The translations under genes were made by a program, and so were the position numbers. From the NCBI GenBank assembly GCA_027486795.1, contig JAIXOI010000038.1:1-64000 (forward strand): a stretch of 64,000 bases of DNA. Reading direction: 5' to 3'. Every line of letters starts with the position of its first letter. Position 1 is the stretch's first letter. Positions 17,209-24,867 of this stretch are shown here, one piece after another. Under the pieces are notes generated by a model. That model ran no database searches and had not been told where the DNA came from. It saw nothing but the letters and a program-made list of their open reading frames with translations. The DNA is from Sphingobacteriales bacterium. Lineage in GTDB: Bacteria > Bacteroidota > Bacteroidia > Chitinophagales > CAIOSU01.

Positions 17209-18096
17209 ATGAGCGTATTAGTGAACAAAGACAGCCGTGTAATTGTGCAGGGCTTTACCGGTAAGGAAGGTTCTTTCCATGCGGAACAAATGATTGAATA
17301 TGGCACCAATGTAGTAGGTGGCATTACCCCGGGCAAAGGTGGTACCGAGCACTTGGGCCGCCCGGTGTTCAATACCGTAGCCGATGCCGTGGCGCAAGCC
17401 AAGGCCAATGTGTCTATCATTTTTGTACCACCGGCTTTTGCCGCTGATGCTATTATGGAAGCTGCCGAAGCAGGTATTAAGGTGGTTATTTGCATTACCG
17501 AAGGTATCCCAACACAGGATATGGTAAAGGTAAAAGCCTACCTAAGCGACAAAGACGTTACCCTTATCGGCCCTAACTGCCCAGGTGTAATGACCCCAGG
17601 CGAGGCTAAAGTAGGTATCATGCCGGGCTTCATCCACAACCCTGGTACTATTGGTATCGTTTCTCGCTCAGGCACCTTGACCTACGAAGCGGTTGACCAA
17701 GTAACCAAAGCTGGCCTAGGCCAAAGCACTTGCATCGGTATTGGTGGCGACCCTATTATTGGCACTACTACTTTGCAAGCCGTGAAGTTGTTAATGGAAG
17801 ACCCTGCTACCGAAGGCATTATCATGATCGGTGAAATTGGCGGAAGCATGGAAGCCGACGCTGCCCGTTGGATTAAAGCCCATGGTACTAAACCAGTTGT
17901 AGGCTTTATTGCTGGCCAAACGGCCCCTCCAGGACGCCGCATGGGTCACGCTGGTGCTATCATTGGTGGTGCTGACGATACAGCGGCTGCCAAAATGAAA
18001 ATCATGCGCGAGTGTGGTTTGTTTGTGGTAGAGAGCCCAGCCGTAATTGGCGAAACCATGGCCAAAGCCTTGAAAGAAGCGAAAGCCGCAGTATAA
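17209..18096 (+). CDS. sucD: Succinate--CoA ligase subunit alpha
   Basis: 295 residues, full length. It makes succinyl-CoA from succinate in the TCA cycle, with nucleotide synthesis or hydrolysis, together with a beta subunit that is not in this window. N-terminal CoA-binding Rossmann domain ([20 protein letters not shown]), '[16 protein letters not shown]', and GHAGAIIGG near residue 245 with the phosphorylated His. TAAATTTG at 17152-17159 fits a Bacteroidota -7 element about 50 bases upstream, though the -33 TTG is not clear. Heptamer arrays start directly after its stop. Confidence 0.97.
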   Translation: MSVLVNKDSRVIVQGFTGKEGSFHAEQMIEYGTNVVGGITPGKGGTEHLGRPVFNTVADAVAQAKANVSIIFVPPAFAADAIMEAAEAGIKVVICITEGIPTQDMVKVKAYLSDKDVTLIGPNCPGVMTPGEAKVGIMPGFIHNPGTIGIVSRSGTLTYEAVDQVTKAGLGQSTCIGIGGDPIIGTTTLQAVKLLMEDPATEGIIMIGEIGGSMEADAARWIKAHGTKPVVGFIAGQTAPPGRRMGHAGAIIGGADDTAAAKMKIMRECGLFVVESPAVIGETMAKALKEAKAAV

Positions 18097-18124
18097 TGTA
18101 CGAAGTACGATGTACGAAGTACGA
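18097..18124. repeat. Heptamer array directly after the sucD stop
   Basis: Four units with no gap after the stop codon: TGTACGA / AGTACGA / TGTACGA / AGTACGA. It points the opposite way to the array at 18192-18219. Confidence 0.8.
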
Positions 18125-18191
18125 TTTTTAAATAAATAGTATCTAGTGCAAAGTATTAAGTACGATTTTGCGAGTTTGATTGGTTTTGCAA

Positions 18192-18219
18192 TCGTACTTC
18201 GTACCTCTAAAATCGTAAA
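18192..18219. repeat. Heptamer array ending 3 bases before the fabG-type start
   Basis: Units TCGTACT / TCGTACC / TCTAAAA / TCGTAAA, the reverse complement of the TACGA family seen at 18097 and 2512. It occupies the place of the ribosome-binding site of the next gene. Confidence 0.75.
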
Positions 18220-18222
18220 TAA

Positions 18223-18969
18223 TTGAAGTTACTAGCCGGCAAAACCGCTTTGATAACTGGTGCCTCTAGGGGTATTGGTGAGGGTATTGCCCGTAAGTTT
18301 GCCGAGCAGGGAGCCAATGTAGCGTTTACCTATGCCCGCTCTGCCGAGAAGGCACTGGCATTGGCCGCGGAGTTAAGTGCCTTGGGCGTAACCGTAAAGG
18401 CATACCAAAGCGATGCGGCCGATTATGCCGCAGCCGAGCAACTTACCGAGCAGGTAGTGCAAGATTTTGGAAGGATTGACGTTCTTGTAAATAACGCGGG
18501 TGTAACCAAGGATAATCTGTTGCTTCGCATGAGCGAAAACGAATGGGATACCGTGGTAGATACCAATTTGAAATCGGTGTTTAACCTTACCAAGCAAGTA
18601 AGCCGCATCATGCTCAAGCAACGCAGTGGTAGCATTATCAACCTGAGTTCGATAGTGGGCATGAAGGGTCAAGCTGGGCAAAGCAATTATGCGGCCAGTA
18701 AGGCAGGTATAATTGGTTTCAGTAAGTCGGTGGCCGATGAGCTGGGCACACGTAGCATACGTTGCAACGTGATTGCGCCTGGCTTTATTCAAACCGATAT
18801 GACCGATGCGCTAGGGGAGACATTGAAAGCGGAGTATTTGAAAAGCATACCCATGAAGCGCCTTGGCACTGCCGAGGAGGTAGCCAATGTGGCTCTTTTT
18901 TTGGCTAGTGATTTGAGCAGCTACGTAAGCGGCCAAGTGTTGAGTGTTTGTGGGGGGATGAATAGGTAG
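18223..18969 (+). CDS. fabG: 3-oxoacyl-[acyl-carrier-protein] reductase-type SDR
   Basis: 248 residues from a TTG start at 18223 (MKLLAGKTALITGASRGIGE); no ATG fits the expected N-terminus. Classical SDR: TGASRGIG nucleotide loop, 'NNAG', catalytic Ser in 'INLSSIVG', Tyr and Lys in 'NYAASKAG', and 'PGFIQTDMTDAL' as in FabG. It reduces 3-oxoacyl-ACP with NADPH in fatty acid synthesis. Another SDR role cannot be excluded because the gene is not next to other fab genes. Its 5' side is built of heptamer repeat and its 3' side leads into a REP cluster. Confidence 0.88.
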   Translation: MKLLAGKTALITGASRGIGEGIARKFAEQGANVAFTYARSAEKALALAAELSALGVTVKAYQSDAADYAAAEQLTEQVVQDFGRIDVLVNNAGVTKDNLLLRMSENEWDTVVDTNLKSVFNLTKQVSRIMLKQRSGSIINLSSIVGMKGQAGQSNYAASKAGIIGFSKSVADELGTRSIRCNVIAPGFIQTDMTDALGETLKAEYLKSIPMKRLGTAEEVANVALFLASDLSSYVSGQVLSVCGGMNR

Positions 18970-18972
18970 GTA

Positions 18973-19118
18973 GCGGATTGCAAATCCGCCTTACTAGTCC
19001 TCGTTTCCAACGAGGACTTTATAACTGCGAGCTTCCAGCTCGGCACAGCGTGTGGAGCTTTTACATGTTGTGTGCGAGCCACAGGCTCGGAGTTATAGCA
19101 TCCTCGCTGTAAGCGAGG
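18973..19118. repeat. REP-like hairpin cluster 3
   Basis: The 336-bp gap after fabG has no gene. It holds GCGGATT-GCA-AATCCGC (18973), AGTCCTCGT-TTCCA-ACGAGGACT (18996), CGAGC-TTCCA-GCTCG (19028), CGAGCC-ACA-GGCTCG (19075) and CCTCGCT-GTA-AGCGAGG (19102). All stems are perfect. TTCCA loops match cluster 1, and the CCTCG-type stem recurs in clusters 1 and 3 and in the hairpin repeat at 1-120. Confidence 0.85.
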
Positions 19119-19163
19119 ACGAGGGGAAGCATTGAGTAAGAAATTTAAGCGGAAGCAAGCGTG

Positions 19164-19184
19164 TCATCCTGAGCCTGTCGAAGG
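19164..19184. repeat. TCCTGAGCCTGTCGAAGG-type element
   Basis: The sequence ATCCTGAGCCTGTCGAAGG is a short partly palindromic motif that I recall as a very common dispersed repeat in many bacterial genomes. One copy here, in the same gap as cluster 3. Confidence 0.5.
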
Positions 19185-19249
19185 GTGCGCGTTTGGGCTG
19201 TTCAGATGAGCATGAAGCTTGAATTTCAAGCGCACCACTCAACGGCACA

Positions 19250-19284
19250 ACCCCCTCCCGACCGCCCCCTAAAAAGGGGAGGAG
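19250..19284. repeat. Purine/pyrimidine hairpin, second copy
   Basis: CCCCT-AAAA-AGGGG with a flanking CCCTCCCGACC; in reverse orientation it resembles the element at 5150-5180. It lies 22 bases before the start of the VWA gene. Confidence 0.5.
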
Positions 19285-19305
19285 CTAAACAAGCTAAAAC
19301 AAACT

Positions 19306-21435
19306 ATGACCCTATTAGCTGCCAGCCTTTCTTTCGAGCTTTCCACATGGTGGATATTGGGTTGTATTGCTCTAGGTGCAGGTGTGGCTGGCATCTTGTA
19401 TTTCCGCAATAGTTTCATCAAAAGCCCATCTAGCCGCCAGCAATTGGTTTTCAGGGCATTGGCTGTGGTGCGGTTTACCGTCATTACCTTGTTGGCTTTG
19501 TTGTTGTTGGCGCCGCTGTTTCGTAGCGAGTTTACCGAAACCCGCAAGCCAGTGGTGGTGGTGCTGCAAGACAATAGCCAGAGTGTAACATACGGCTTTG
19601 CTGAAGGCGACTCGGCCAAATATGTTGATGACCTAGCCAAACTGCAAGCCAAGCTTGGCGATAAGTTTGATGTAAAATCTTATGGCTTTAGCCAAGAACT
19701 GCTAGAGAACCTCAACCCCGACTTCAAAGGCGAAATAACCGACCTTAGCCGCGCCTTGGGCGATGTATATAACCTTTATGGTAACCAAACCGTTGGTGGT
19801 ATTATCCTCGCTACCGATGGTATTTACAACCAAGGCTCGAACCCATTTTACATTGCCCAAAACTACCCATCCATACCGGTGTATAGTGTGGCCTTAGGTG
19901 ACACTACCCCGCAGCGCGATTTAAAGATTGACCGCGTGTTGTACAACGATTTGGTATATCTCAATGACCGATTCAAGATTTCCGTTGAAATGGTATCGCA
20001 AAATCTAACTCCTGCCAACACCAAGGTAGAGGTGCTGAACATGAGCAACCGTGGCAACCCAACCAAGCTGGAAGATAGAGCCGTAACTTTTGCCAATACG
20101 GGCGAGGTGGTTACTGCCGATTTTGTGCTGGATGCCAAAACTGCAGGTTTGCAGCATTACCGCGTGCGCTTGGTGCCTGTGGCAGGCGAGTTTACCGAGG
20201 CCAACAACTATAGGGATATTTTTGTGGATGTGCTGGATAGCCGCCAGCGCATCTTGATACTAGCCAACTCGCCCCACCCCGATATAGCAGCCTTAAGAGA
20301 AGCTGCTGAAAGTAATAAGAACTATGAGGTAGAGGTTAAGTTTGTGCAAAACACGACTAGCATTGCCGTAAAAGATTACAACCTCATCATACTGCACCAA
20401 TTACCTTCGGCCAAGTTTGGCTCGCAAAGCGTGATTGATGAAGCCAAGAAAAACGGCATTGCCTTATGGTATATATTGGGCTCGCAAAGCTCATTGGAGC
20501 TGTTTAATGGCATGCAGGGTGCGGTGCAGATATCGGGCAAGGGCCGAAGCCTTAACGAAGCCATGGGCTCGCTAAGCCCCGATTTTTCGTTGTTTACTAC
20601 CTCTGAGCAATTCAAGCAGCAGTTGCCAAAGTTGCCGCCGTTGTTTGTGCCGTTTGGTCAGTTTAAAACTTCGCCATCAAGCCGGGTATTGATGCGCCAG
20701 CGCATAGGTTCGGTTAGTACCGAGTACCCCTTATTGGTGTTTGAGGAAAACACGGGCAACAAAACCGCCGTATTGCTAGGGGAGGGGATATGGCGCTGGA
20801 AATTGTACGATTATCGTTTGAACAGCTCGCACGAAGCCTTTAACGAGTTAGTAGGCAAAACCATACAATACCTAGCCGTAAAGCAAGACAAACGCCAGTT
20901 TAGGGTAAAACCATTGAAGAACATCTTCCTCGAAACAGAATCGGTGGACTTTACTGGCGAACTGTATAATGCTAGCTACGAGTTGGTAAACGAGCCTGAA
21001 GTATCGGTTACCATTACCGACGAGAGCGGCAAGGAGTTCCCGTTCCAAATGAACAAGACCTCAAAGGCATACGATTTGCGTGCAGGCACCTTCCCAGAGG
21101 GCAACTATACATACGCTGCCATAACCAACTACAATGGCAAGCAACTCACCCAAGACGGTAAGTTTACCATCAGCCCATTAGAATTGGAATCATCCAATAC
21201 CGTTGCTGACCACAAACTGTTGTTTCAAATCAGCGACAACTCTGGCGGCCAGCTTTATGCCCCAACCCAGTTGGATAAACTTGCCGAAGACATACTGGCT
21301 GGCAACCAAGCCAAGCCCGTGCTTTACAGCACCTTCAAAACGCTTCCCTTCATCAACTTGAAGTGGATATTCGCCATCCTTATCTCCCTATTTGCCTTGG
21401 AGTGGTTTGTAAGGAAGTATATGGGTGGGTATTGA
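19306..21435 (+). CDS. Membrane protein with VWA-like region
   Basis: 709 residues. Two spans at the N-terminus (residues ~13-33 and ~48-68), one at the C-terminus ('LKWIFAILISLFALEWFV'), and a large extracytoplasmic part. 'VVVVLQDNSQSV' supplies a DxSxS MIDAS-like motif and 'GGIILATDGIYNQGSNP' the later Thr/Asp part, so a von Willebrand A-type fold is likely. The layout (paired N-terminal spans, VWA, C-terminal span) is like Bacteroidota proteins near Bat or MoxR genes, but those genes are not here. Function unknown. Confidence 0.75.
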   Translation: MTLLAASLSFELSTWWILGCIALGAGVAGILYFRNSFIKSPSSRQQLVFRALAVVRFTVITLLALLLLAPLFRSEFTETRKPVVVVLQDNSQSVTYGFAEGDSAKYVDDLAKLQAKLGDKFDVKSYGFSQELLENLNPDFKGEITDLSRALGDVYNLYGNQTVGGIILATDGIYNQGSNPFYIAQNYPSIPVYSVALGDTTPQRDLKIDRVLYNDLVYLNDRFKISVEMVSQNLTPANTKVEVLNMSNRGNPTKLEDRAVTFANTGEVVTADFVLDAKTAGLQHYRVRLVPVAGEFTEANNYRDIFVDVLDSRQRILILANSPHPDIAALREAAESNKNYEVEVKFVQNTTSIAVKDYNLIILHQLPSAKFGSQSVIDEAKKNGIALWYILGSQSSLELFNGMQGAVQISGKGRSLNEAMGSLSPDFSLFTTSEQFKQQLPKLPPLFVPFGQFKTSPSSRVLMRQRIGSVSTEYPLLVFEENTGNKTAVLLGEGIWRWKLYDYRLNSSHEAFNELVGKTIQYLAVKQDKRQFRVKPLKNIFLETESVDFTGELYNASYELVNEPEVSVTITDESGKEFPFQMNKTSKAYDLRAGTFPEGNYTYAAITNYNGKQLTQDGKFTISPLELESSNTVADHKLLFQISDNSGGQLYAPTQLDKLAEDILAGNQAKPVLYSTFKTLPFINLKWIFAILISLFALEWFVRKYMGGY

Positions 21436-21506
21436 AAATAGTTTACGCTATTTCATTAATAAACTATCTCTTCCTATCTTAGGTTAGTTATACAAAAGCA
21501 AGAAAG

Positions 21507-21689
21507 ATGCTCACTAAGGAGAAATTAATACAAACCATAGAGACACTTCCAGATAACTTTACTACGGAAGATGTTATTGACAGGATAATCCTACTAAGCA
21601 AAATTGATATCGGTTCAGCCCAGATTGACAATGGCCAGACATATACTACAGAAGAAGCTAGGGAACACCTTCAGAAATGGTTAAAGTAA
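21507..21689 (+). CDS. Antitoxin of a ParE-type toxin-antitoxin pair
   Basis: 60 residues: MLTKEKLIQTIETLPDNF, 'TTEDVIDRIILLSKID', then a tail ending 'EEAREHLQKWLK'. This helical N-terminal dimerisation segment plus a C-terminal toxin-binding tail is the usual shape of small Bacteroidota antitoxins paired with RelE/ParE toxins. It overlaps the toxin start by 13 bases, so the two are translated together. It probably also represses its own promoter in complex with the toxin. Confidence 0.8.
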   Translation: MLTKEKLIQTIETLPDNFTTEDVIDRIILLSKIDIGSAQIDNGQTYTTEEAREHLQKWLK

Positions 21690-22267
21690 TTTGGTCGCCC
21701 CAAGCACTGGATGATATTGATTCCATCGCTCAATATATTGAGCATAGTTCTCCCAAATTTGCTAAACAGCAGGTTCAAAAGTTTTTTACTAAAGCCAAAC
21801 AGCTGGAAGAATTTCCTATGCCGGGCAGAATGGTTCCAGAAGTTGATAATCCTATCTTTAGGGAACTGGTTTTGGATAATGTTTATAGAATTATCTATCG
21901 AATCATTAACAATGAAACTTTAGGTATCATTACTGTGCATCATTCTAGCCGACCGCTAAACCTCAAGAACATGAGTTTGGATTCAGATCCGTTGCATTTC
22001 TTGATACACGAAATCTTCCCTATTACCCAAAGGCCTTATTTCGTAATAGCTGGCGAACTAGGATTCGGAACTATAAAATCTGGAATGTGGGTGAAACATA
22101 AGGACCACCAAGTAAAGATAAAAAGTATAGAAATGCTTGACTCAAGCAAATTAAGGCAAGGTATGATGGCCTTTATTCTTGAATTTCAAAATGACATTGA
22201 AAAGGATTTATTCAACACCCTATTTTTGAAAGGTGATATAATTGAAATTTTTTCGTCAATAGAATGA
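21677..22267 (+). CDS. ParE/RelE-family toxin fused to an EF-Tu domain-2-like barrel
   Basis: 196 residues, twice the normal ParE length. Residues 1-97 are a standard ParE toxin: MVKVIWSPQALDDIDSIAQYI, 'FPMPGRMVPE', 'YRIIYRI' and 'IITVHHSSRPL', where such toxins end. Residues ~105-196 continue as a beta-barrel-like domain: 'LIHEIFPITQRPYFVIAGEL', 'GTIKSGMWVK', 'VKIKSIEML', 'KGDIIEI'. The order and spacing match domain II of EF-Tu (IEDVF-I-GRG-VV-G-I--G-IK-G---I, GVEM, G-VL). ParE targets gyrase and RelE relatives act on the ribosome, so an added translation-factor-like domain is suggestive. An internal ATG at 21971 (MSLDSD) could give the barrel alone. Confidence 0.75.
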   Translation: MVKVIWSPQALDDIDSIAQYIEHSSPKFAKQQVQKFFTKAKQLEEFPMPGRMVPEVDNPIFRELVLDNVYRIIYRIINNETLGIITVHHSSRPLNLKNMSLDSDPLHFLIHEIFPITQRPYFVIAGELGFGTIKSGMWVKHKDHQVKIKSIEMLDSSKLRQGMMAFILEFQNDIEKDLFNTLFLKGDIIEIFSSIE

Positions 22268-22420
22268 TAATCAGAGTCGAGTAAACTCCTTAACACTCTT
22301 TAACACACATTTTACATAAAAATATAAAACCCCATGCAACATAATGATGGGTGGCTATATCATTGTGGTAAGTCTTATCTTTAGCCCTTAAATTACCTCC
22401 CTTTAAACCTTACCCCCATT

Positions 22421-24496
22421 ATGAAGCGTATAGCGCTGCTTTTGCTATTATTGGTCCATGTAGCAGCATGGGCCCAAATTGATGTTTCGCGTATTGATAT
22501 TGTTCGCGACAAATGGGGTGTACCCCACATTTTTGCCCCCACCGATGAGGAAGTAGCCTATGGTCTGGCTTGGGCTACCGGCGAAGATGATTTTAAAACC
22601 GCACAAGAACTGCTACTTAGCGTGCGCGGCAAATTGGGCGAAGTGAATGGCAAGGACGGCGCGGTGCTCGATTTTATGTATTACGTATTGGATGTAGACC
22701 ACGTGGTGGAAGAACAATACGAGACGGCATTCTCGCCCAAGTTCAAAAAGGTGTTAGGGTATTATGCCGATGGACTGAACGCCTATGCCGCGGCTTTCCC
22801 TAAAGAGGTATTGCACAAAGATTTGTTTCCGGTTACCGGCAAAGATTTGGTGAAAAGCTACTCGCTTACTTCGGCGCTTTTGGCTAATATATACATTGAT
22901 ATCCAAAAGATTTTCGGGGGGTTCATCGCCGATTACGAAGGCAGTTTGCCCGATGGCTCCAATGCTTTTGCGTTCAGCAGCAAAAAAACCACCGATGGCA
23001 AAGCTTATTTGATAGTAAATAGCCACCAACCATTGGAAGGTTTGTTCTCTTGGTACGAAGTGCACGTGTGCAGCAAAGAGGGTTGGAATTTTCTGGGTGG
23101 TACGTTCCCAGGTGGGGCTGCACCTTTTTTGGGTACTAACGAAAACTTGGGTTGGGCCAACACCCTCAATCACCCCGATTTTTGCGATGTGTACAAATTG
23201 CAAATGCACCCCAAAGATAAGCTCAAATATAAGTTTGATGATGGCTGGGAAACCTTGGAGCCTTATGTAGCCAAAGTGAAGGTAAAGGTGGGTTTTGTAA
23301 AAATACCGATTAAAAAGACCTTTTACCGCAGCAAATATGGACCAACCATAAAGAACAAGGATGGATATTATTCGCTTCGTTTCCCTGCCGGATTGGATAT
23401 TCGCGCCCCGGAGCAAACCTACAAAATGAATAAAGCCCGCAACTACGGCGAGTTTATGGATGCTTACCGGATGCAGGCGCACCCTTGCACCAACCTTATA
23501 TATGCCGATAGGGAGGATAATATCTACTACATCAGCAACGGGCTTTTCCCGAAACGCAACCCTAAGTACGATTGGTTTAACGTATTGCCGGGCAATACTT
23601 CCGAAACGCTCTGGAAACCGGAATACTATCCTTTGGATTCGTTGCCGCAATACTTAAACCCTAAGTCGGGGTACCTCTTCAATTGTAACAACACACCCTT
23701 TGATGCAACGGGCCCAGGCGAAAACCTAAATCCATACGACTTTAACCCGACATTCAATTTCGACCTAGAGGATAATAACCGCAGCATACGTGCCCAAGAG
23801 CTTATTGCCCAATACGATAGGGTAAGCTATGAAGATGTGAAGCGCATTAAGTTCGACAATATTTTCAACCAAGAAATTTTTACTTCTGGTTGCGAAAACT
23901 TGATAATGCTTACCGAGCTTGACCCTACTAAATACCCTGATATTGCCGATGCCATTGCGGTAGCCAAAGACTGGAACCGGGTAGCCGATGTGGATAATAA
24001 AGAAGCCGCGCTGCTGTTTTTTGCTTTCTACGAAATAGCGGAGGGTATGACAGAACGGGCAGTACAATATGAATGCAATGCATTTTACGAAGAAGAGTAT
24101 GTAGCTGCCATGCGTGCTGCCAAAAAGCATATGATGAAGCATTTTGGTAGCTTGCGCGTGCCGCTGGGCGATGTGCAAAAGCTAGTGCGTGGCGACAAGG
24201 AACTACCTGTAGGTGGTGGCCCCGATGTGTTGGGTGCTGTAATGACAGGGCCGTACAAAGACGGTATGCGCAAAACATTGGTTGGCGACTCCTACATTAT
24301 GATGTGCCGGTATAACAAAGCGGGTGTTGAGATAGAGACCATCCATAGTTATGGCGCTTCGGCAAAGCCTGATAGCCCGCATTACACCGACCAGATGGAG
24401 TTGTTTGTGAGCAAAGGGTTTAAACCCATGACCCTCGATAAGCAAACCATTTATACCAATGCCGAGAGTATAACTCACCCTGGCCCTAAAAAGTAA
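22421..24496 (+). CDS. Penicillin acylase family Ntn-hydrolase
   Basis: 691 residues with a signal peptide (MKRIALLLLLLVHVAAWAQ). Alpha part: 'DIVRDKWGVPHIFAPTDEEV'. The maturation site is 'LPDG-SNAFAFS' near residue 190, where the chain would be cut to expose Ser as the N-terminal nucleophile; downstream 'GGTFPGGAAPFLGTNENLGWA' and the Asn in 'NCNNTPF' fit the oxyanion and catalytic positions. Members hydrolyse amide bonds in penicillins, acyl-homoserine lactones or other acylated compounds; the substrate cannot be chosen here. A strong terminator follows. Confidence 0.9.
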   Translation: MKRIALLLLLLVHVAAWAQIDVSRIDIVRDKWGVPHIFAPTDEEVAYGLAWATGEDDFKTAQELLLSVRGKLGEVNGKDGAVLDFMYYVLDVDHVVEEQYETAFSPKFKKVLGYYADGLNAYAAAFPKEVLHKDLFPVTGKDLVKSYSLTSALLANIYIDIQKIFGGFIADYEGSLPDGSNAFAFSSKKTTDGKAYLIVNSHQPLEGLFSWYEVHVCSKEGWNFLGGTFPGGAAPFLGTNENLGWANTLNHPDFCDVYKLQMHPKDKLKYKFDDGWETLEPYVAKVKVKVGFVKIPIKKTFYRSKYGPTIKNKDGYYSLRFPAGLDIRAPEQTYKMNKARNYGEFMDAYRMQAHPCTNLIYADREDNIYYISNGLFPKRNPKYDWFNVLPGNTSETLWKPEYYPLDSLPQYLNPKSGYLFNCNNTPFDATGPGENLNPYDFNPTFNFDLEDNNRSIRAQELIAQYDRVSYEDVKRIKFDNIFNQEIFTSGCENLIMLTELDPTKYPDIADAIAVAKDWNRVADVDNKEAALLFFAFYEIAEGMTERAVQYECNAFYEEEYVAAMRAAKKHMMKHFGSLRVPLGDVQKLVRGDKELPVGGGPDVLGAVMTGPYKDGMRKTLVGDSYIMMCRYNKAGVEIETIHSYGASAKPDSPHYTDQMELFVSKGFKPMTLDKQTIYTNAESITHPGPKK

Positions 24497-24519
24497 TTTA
24501 TTCATTCATTGCAATTTAT

Positions 24520-24553
24520 AAGCGCCTGCGGTATTTACTGTGGGCGCTTTTTT
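24520..24553 (+). terminator. Rho-independent terminator of the acylase gene
   Basis: AAGCGCC and GGCGCTT form a 7-bp stem with a 16-base loop, followed by TTTTTT, 24 bases after the stop. Confidence 0.8.
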
Positions 24554-24564
24554 ATGACCTTGAA

Positions 24565-24647
24565 AGTGGTCTGACCAATACCCGTCATTTGGGTTGTATT
24601 GCTCAGTTTTAGGTTTAGGGTTGTAGCAATGCGTTGGTCGGACCACT
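24565..24647. repeat. Nested inverted element 1 (TTGGTCNGAC family)
   Basis: Outer arms AGTGGTCTGACCAA (24565) and TTGGTCGGACCACT (24634) pair at 13 of 14 positions; inner arms ATTGCT (24598) and AGCAAT (24625) pair fully. The 371-bp convergent gap holds this, its relative at 24701, and two terminators, and no gene. Confidence 0.7.
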
Positions 24648-24700
24648 ATTGTATTGAACATCGAATGCCCAATAGCGTTGGTTTATCTATGTTTTGTTTA

Positions 24701-24778
24701 TTGGTCAGACGAGCGCTTTTACAGAGGCTTTTGCGCAAATTGTATTTAGCTCAATTTGCATGATACTCGTCCGACCAA
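24701..24778. repeat. Nested inverted element 2 (TTGGTCNGAC family)
   Basis: Outer arms TTGGTCAGACGAG (24701) and CTCGTCCGACCAA (24766) pair at 12 of 13 positions, and inner arms GCAAATTG (24735) and CAATTTGC (24752) pair fully. Both elements have the same design but opposite outer orientation, like two REPIN-type units. Confidence 0.7.
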
Positions 24779-24807
24779 TTCGATGCAAATGCACCTCCCT
24801 AAAACAA

Positions 24808-24839
24808 AAAGAGGCGCCTACCTAGTAAGCGCCCCCTTT
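24808..24839 (-). terminator. Terminator of the minus-strand T9SS gene
   Basis: On the minus strand AAAGGGGGCGC and GCGCCTCTTT form a G/C-rich stem followed by TTGTTTT. It lies 28 bases after the stop of the gene at 24868. Confidence 0.65.
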
Positions 24840-24867
24840 GGTTCATCAGCCACCGATTTTGCCCGTC

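Noticed and set aside
22754-23650. 298-codon open frame on the minus strand inside the penicillin acylase gene
   Set aside because: It is a shadow of the plus-strand codon pattern; the translation has no family features and the acylase motifs are unambiguous.
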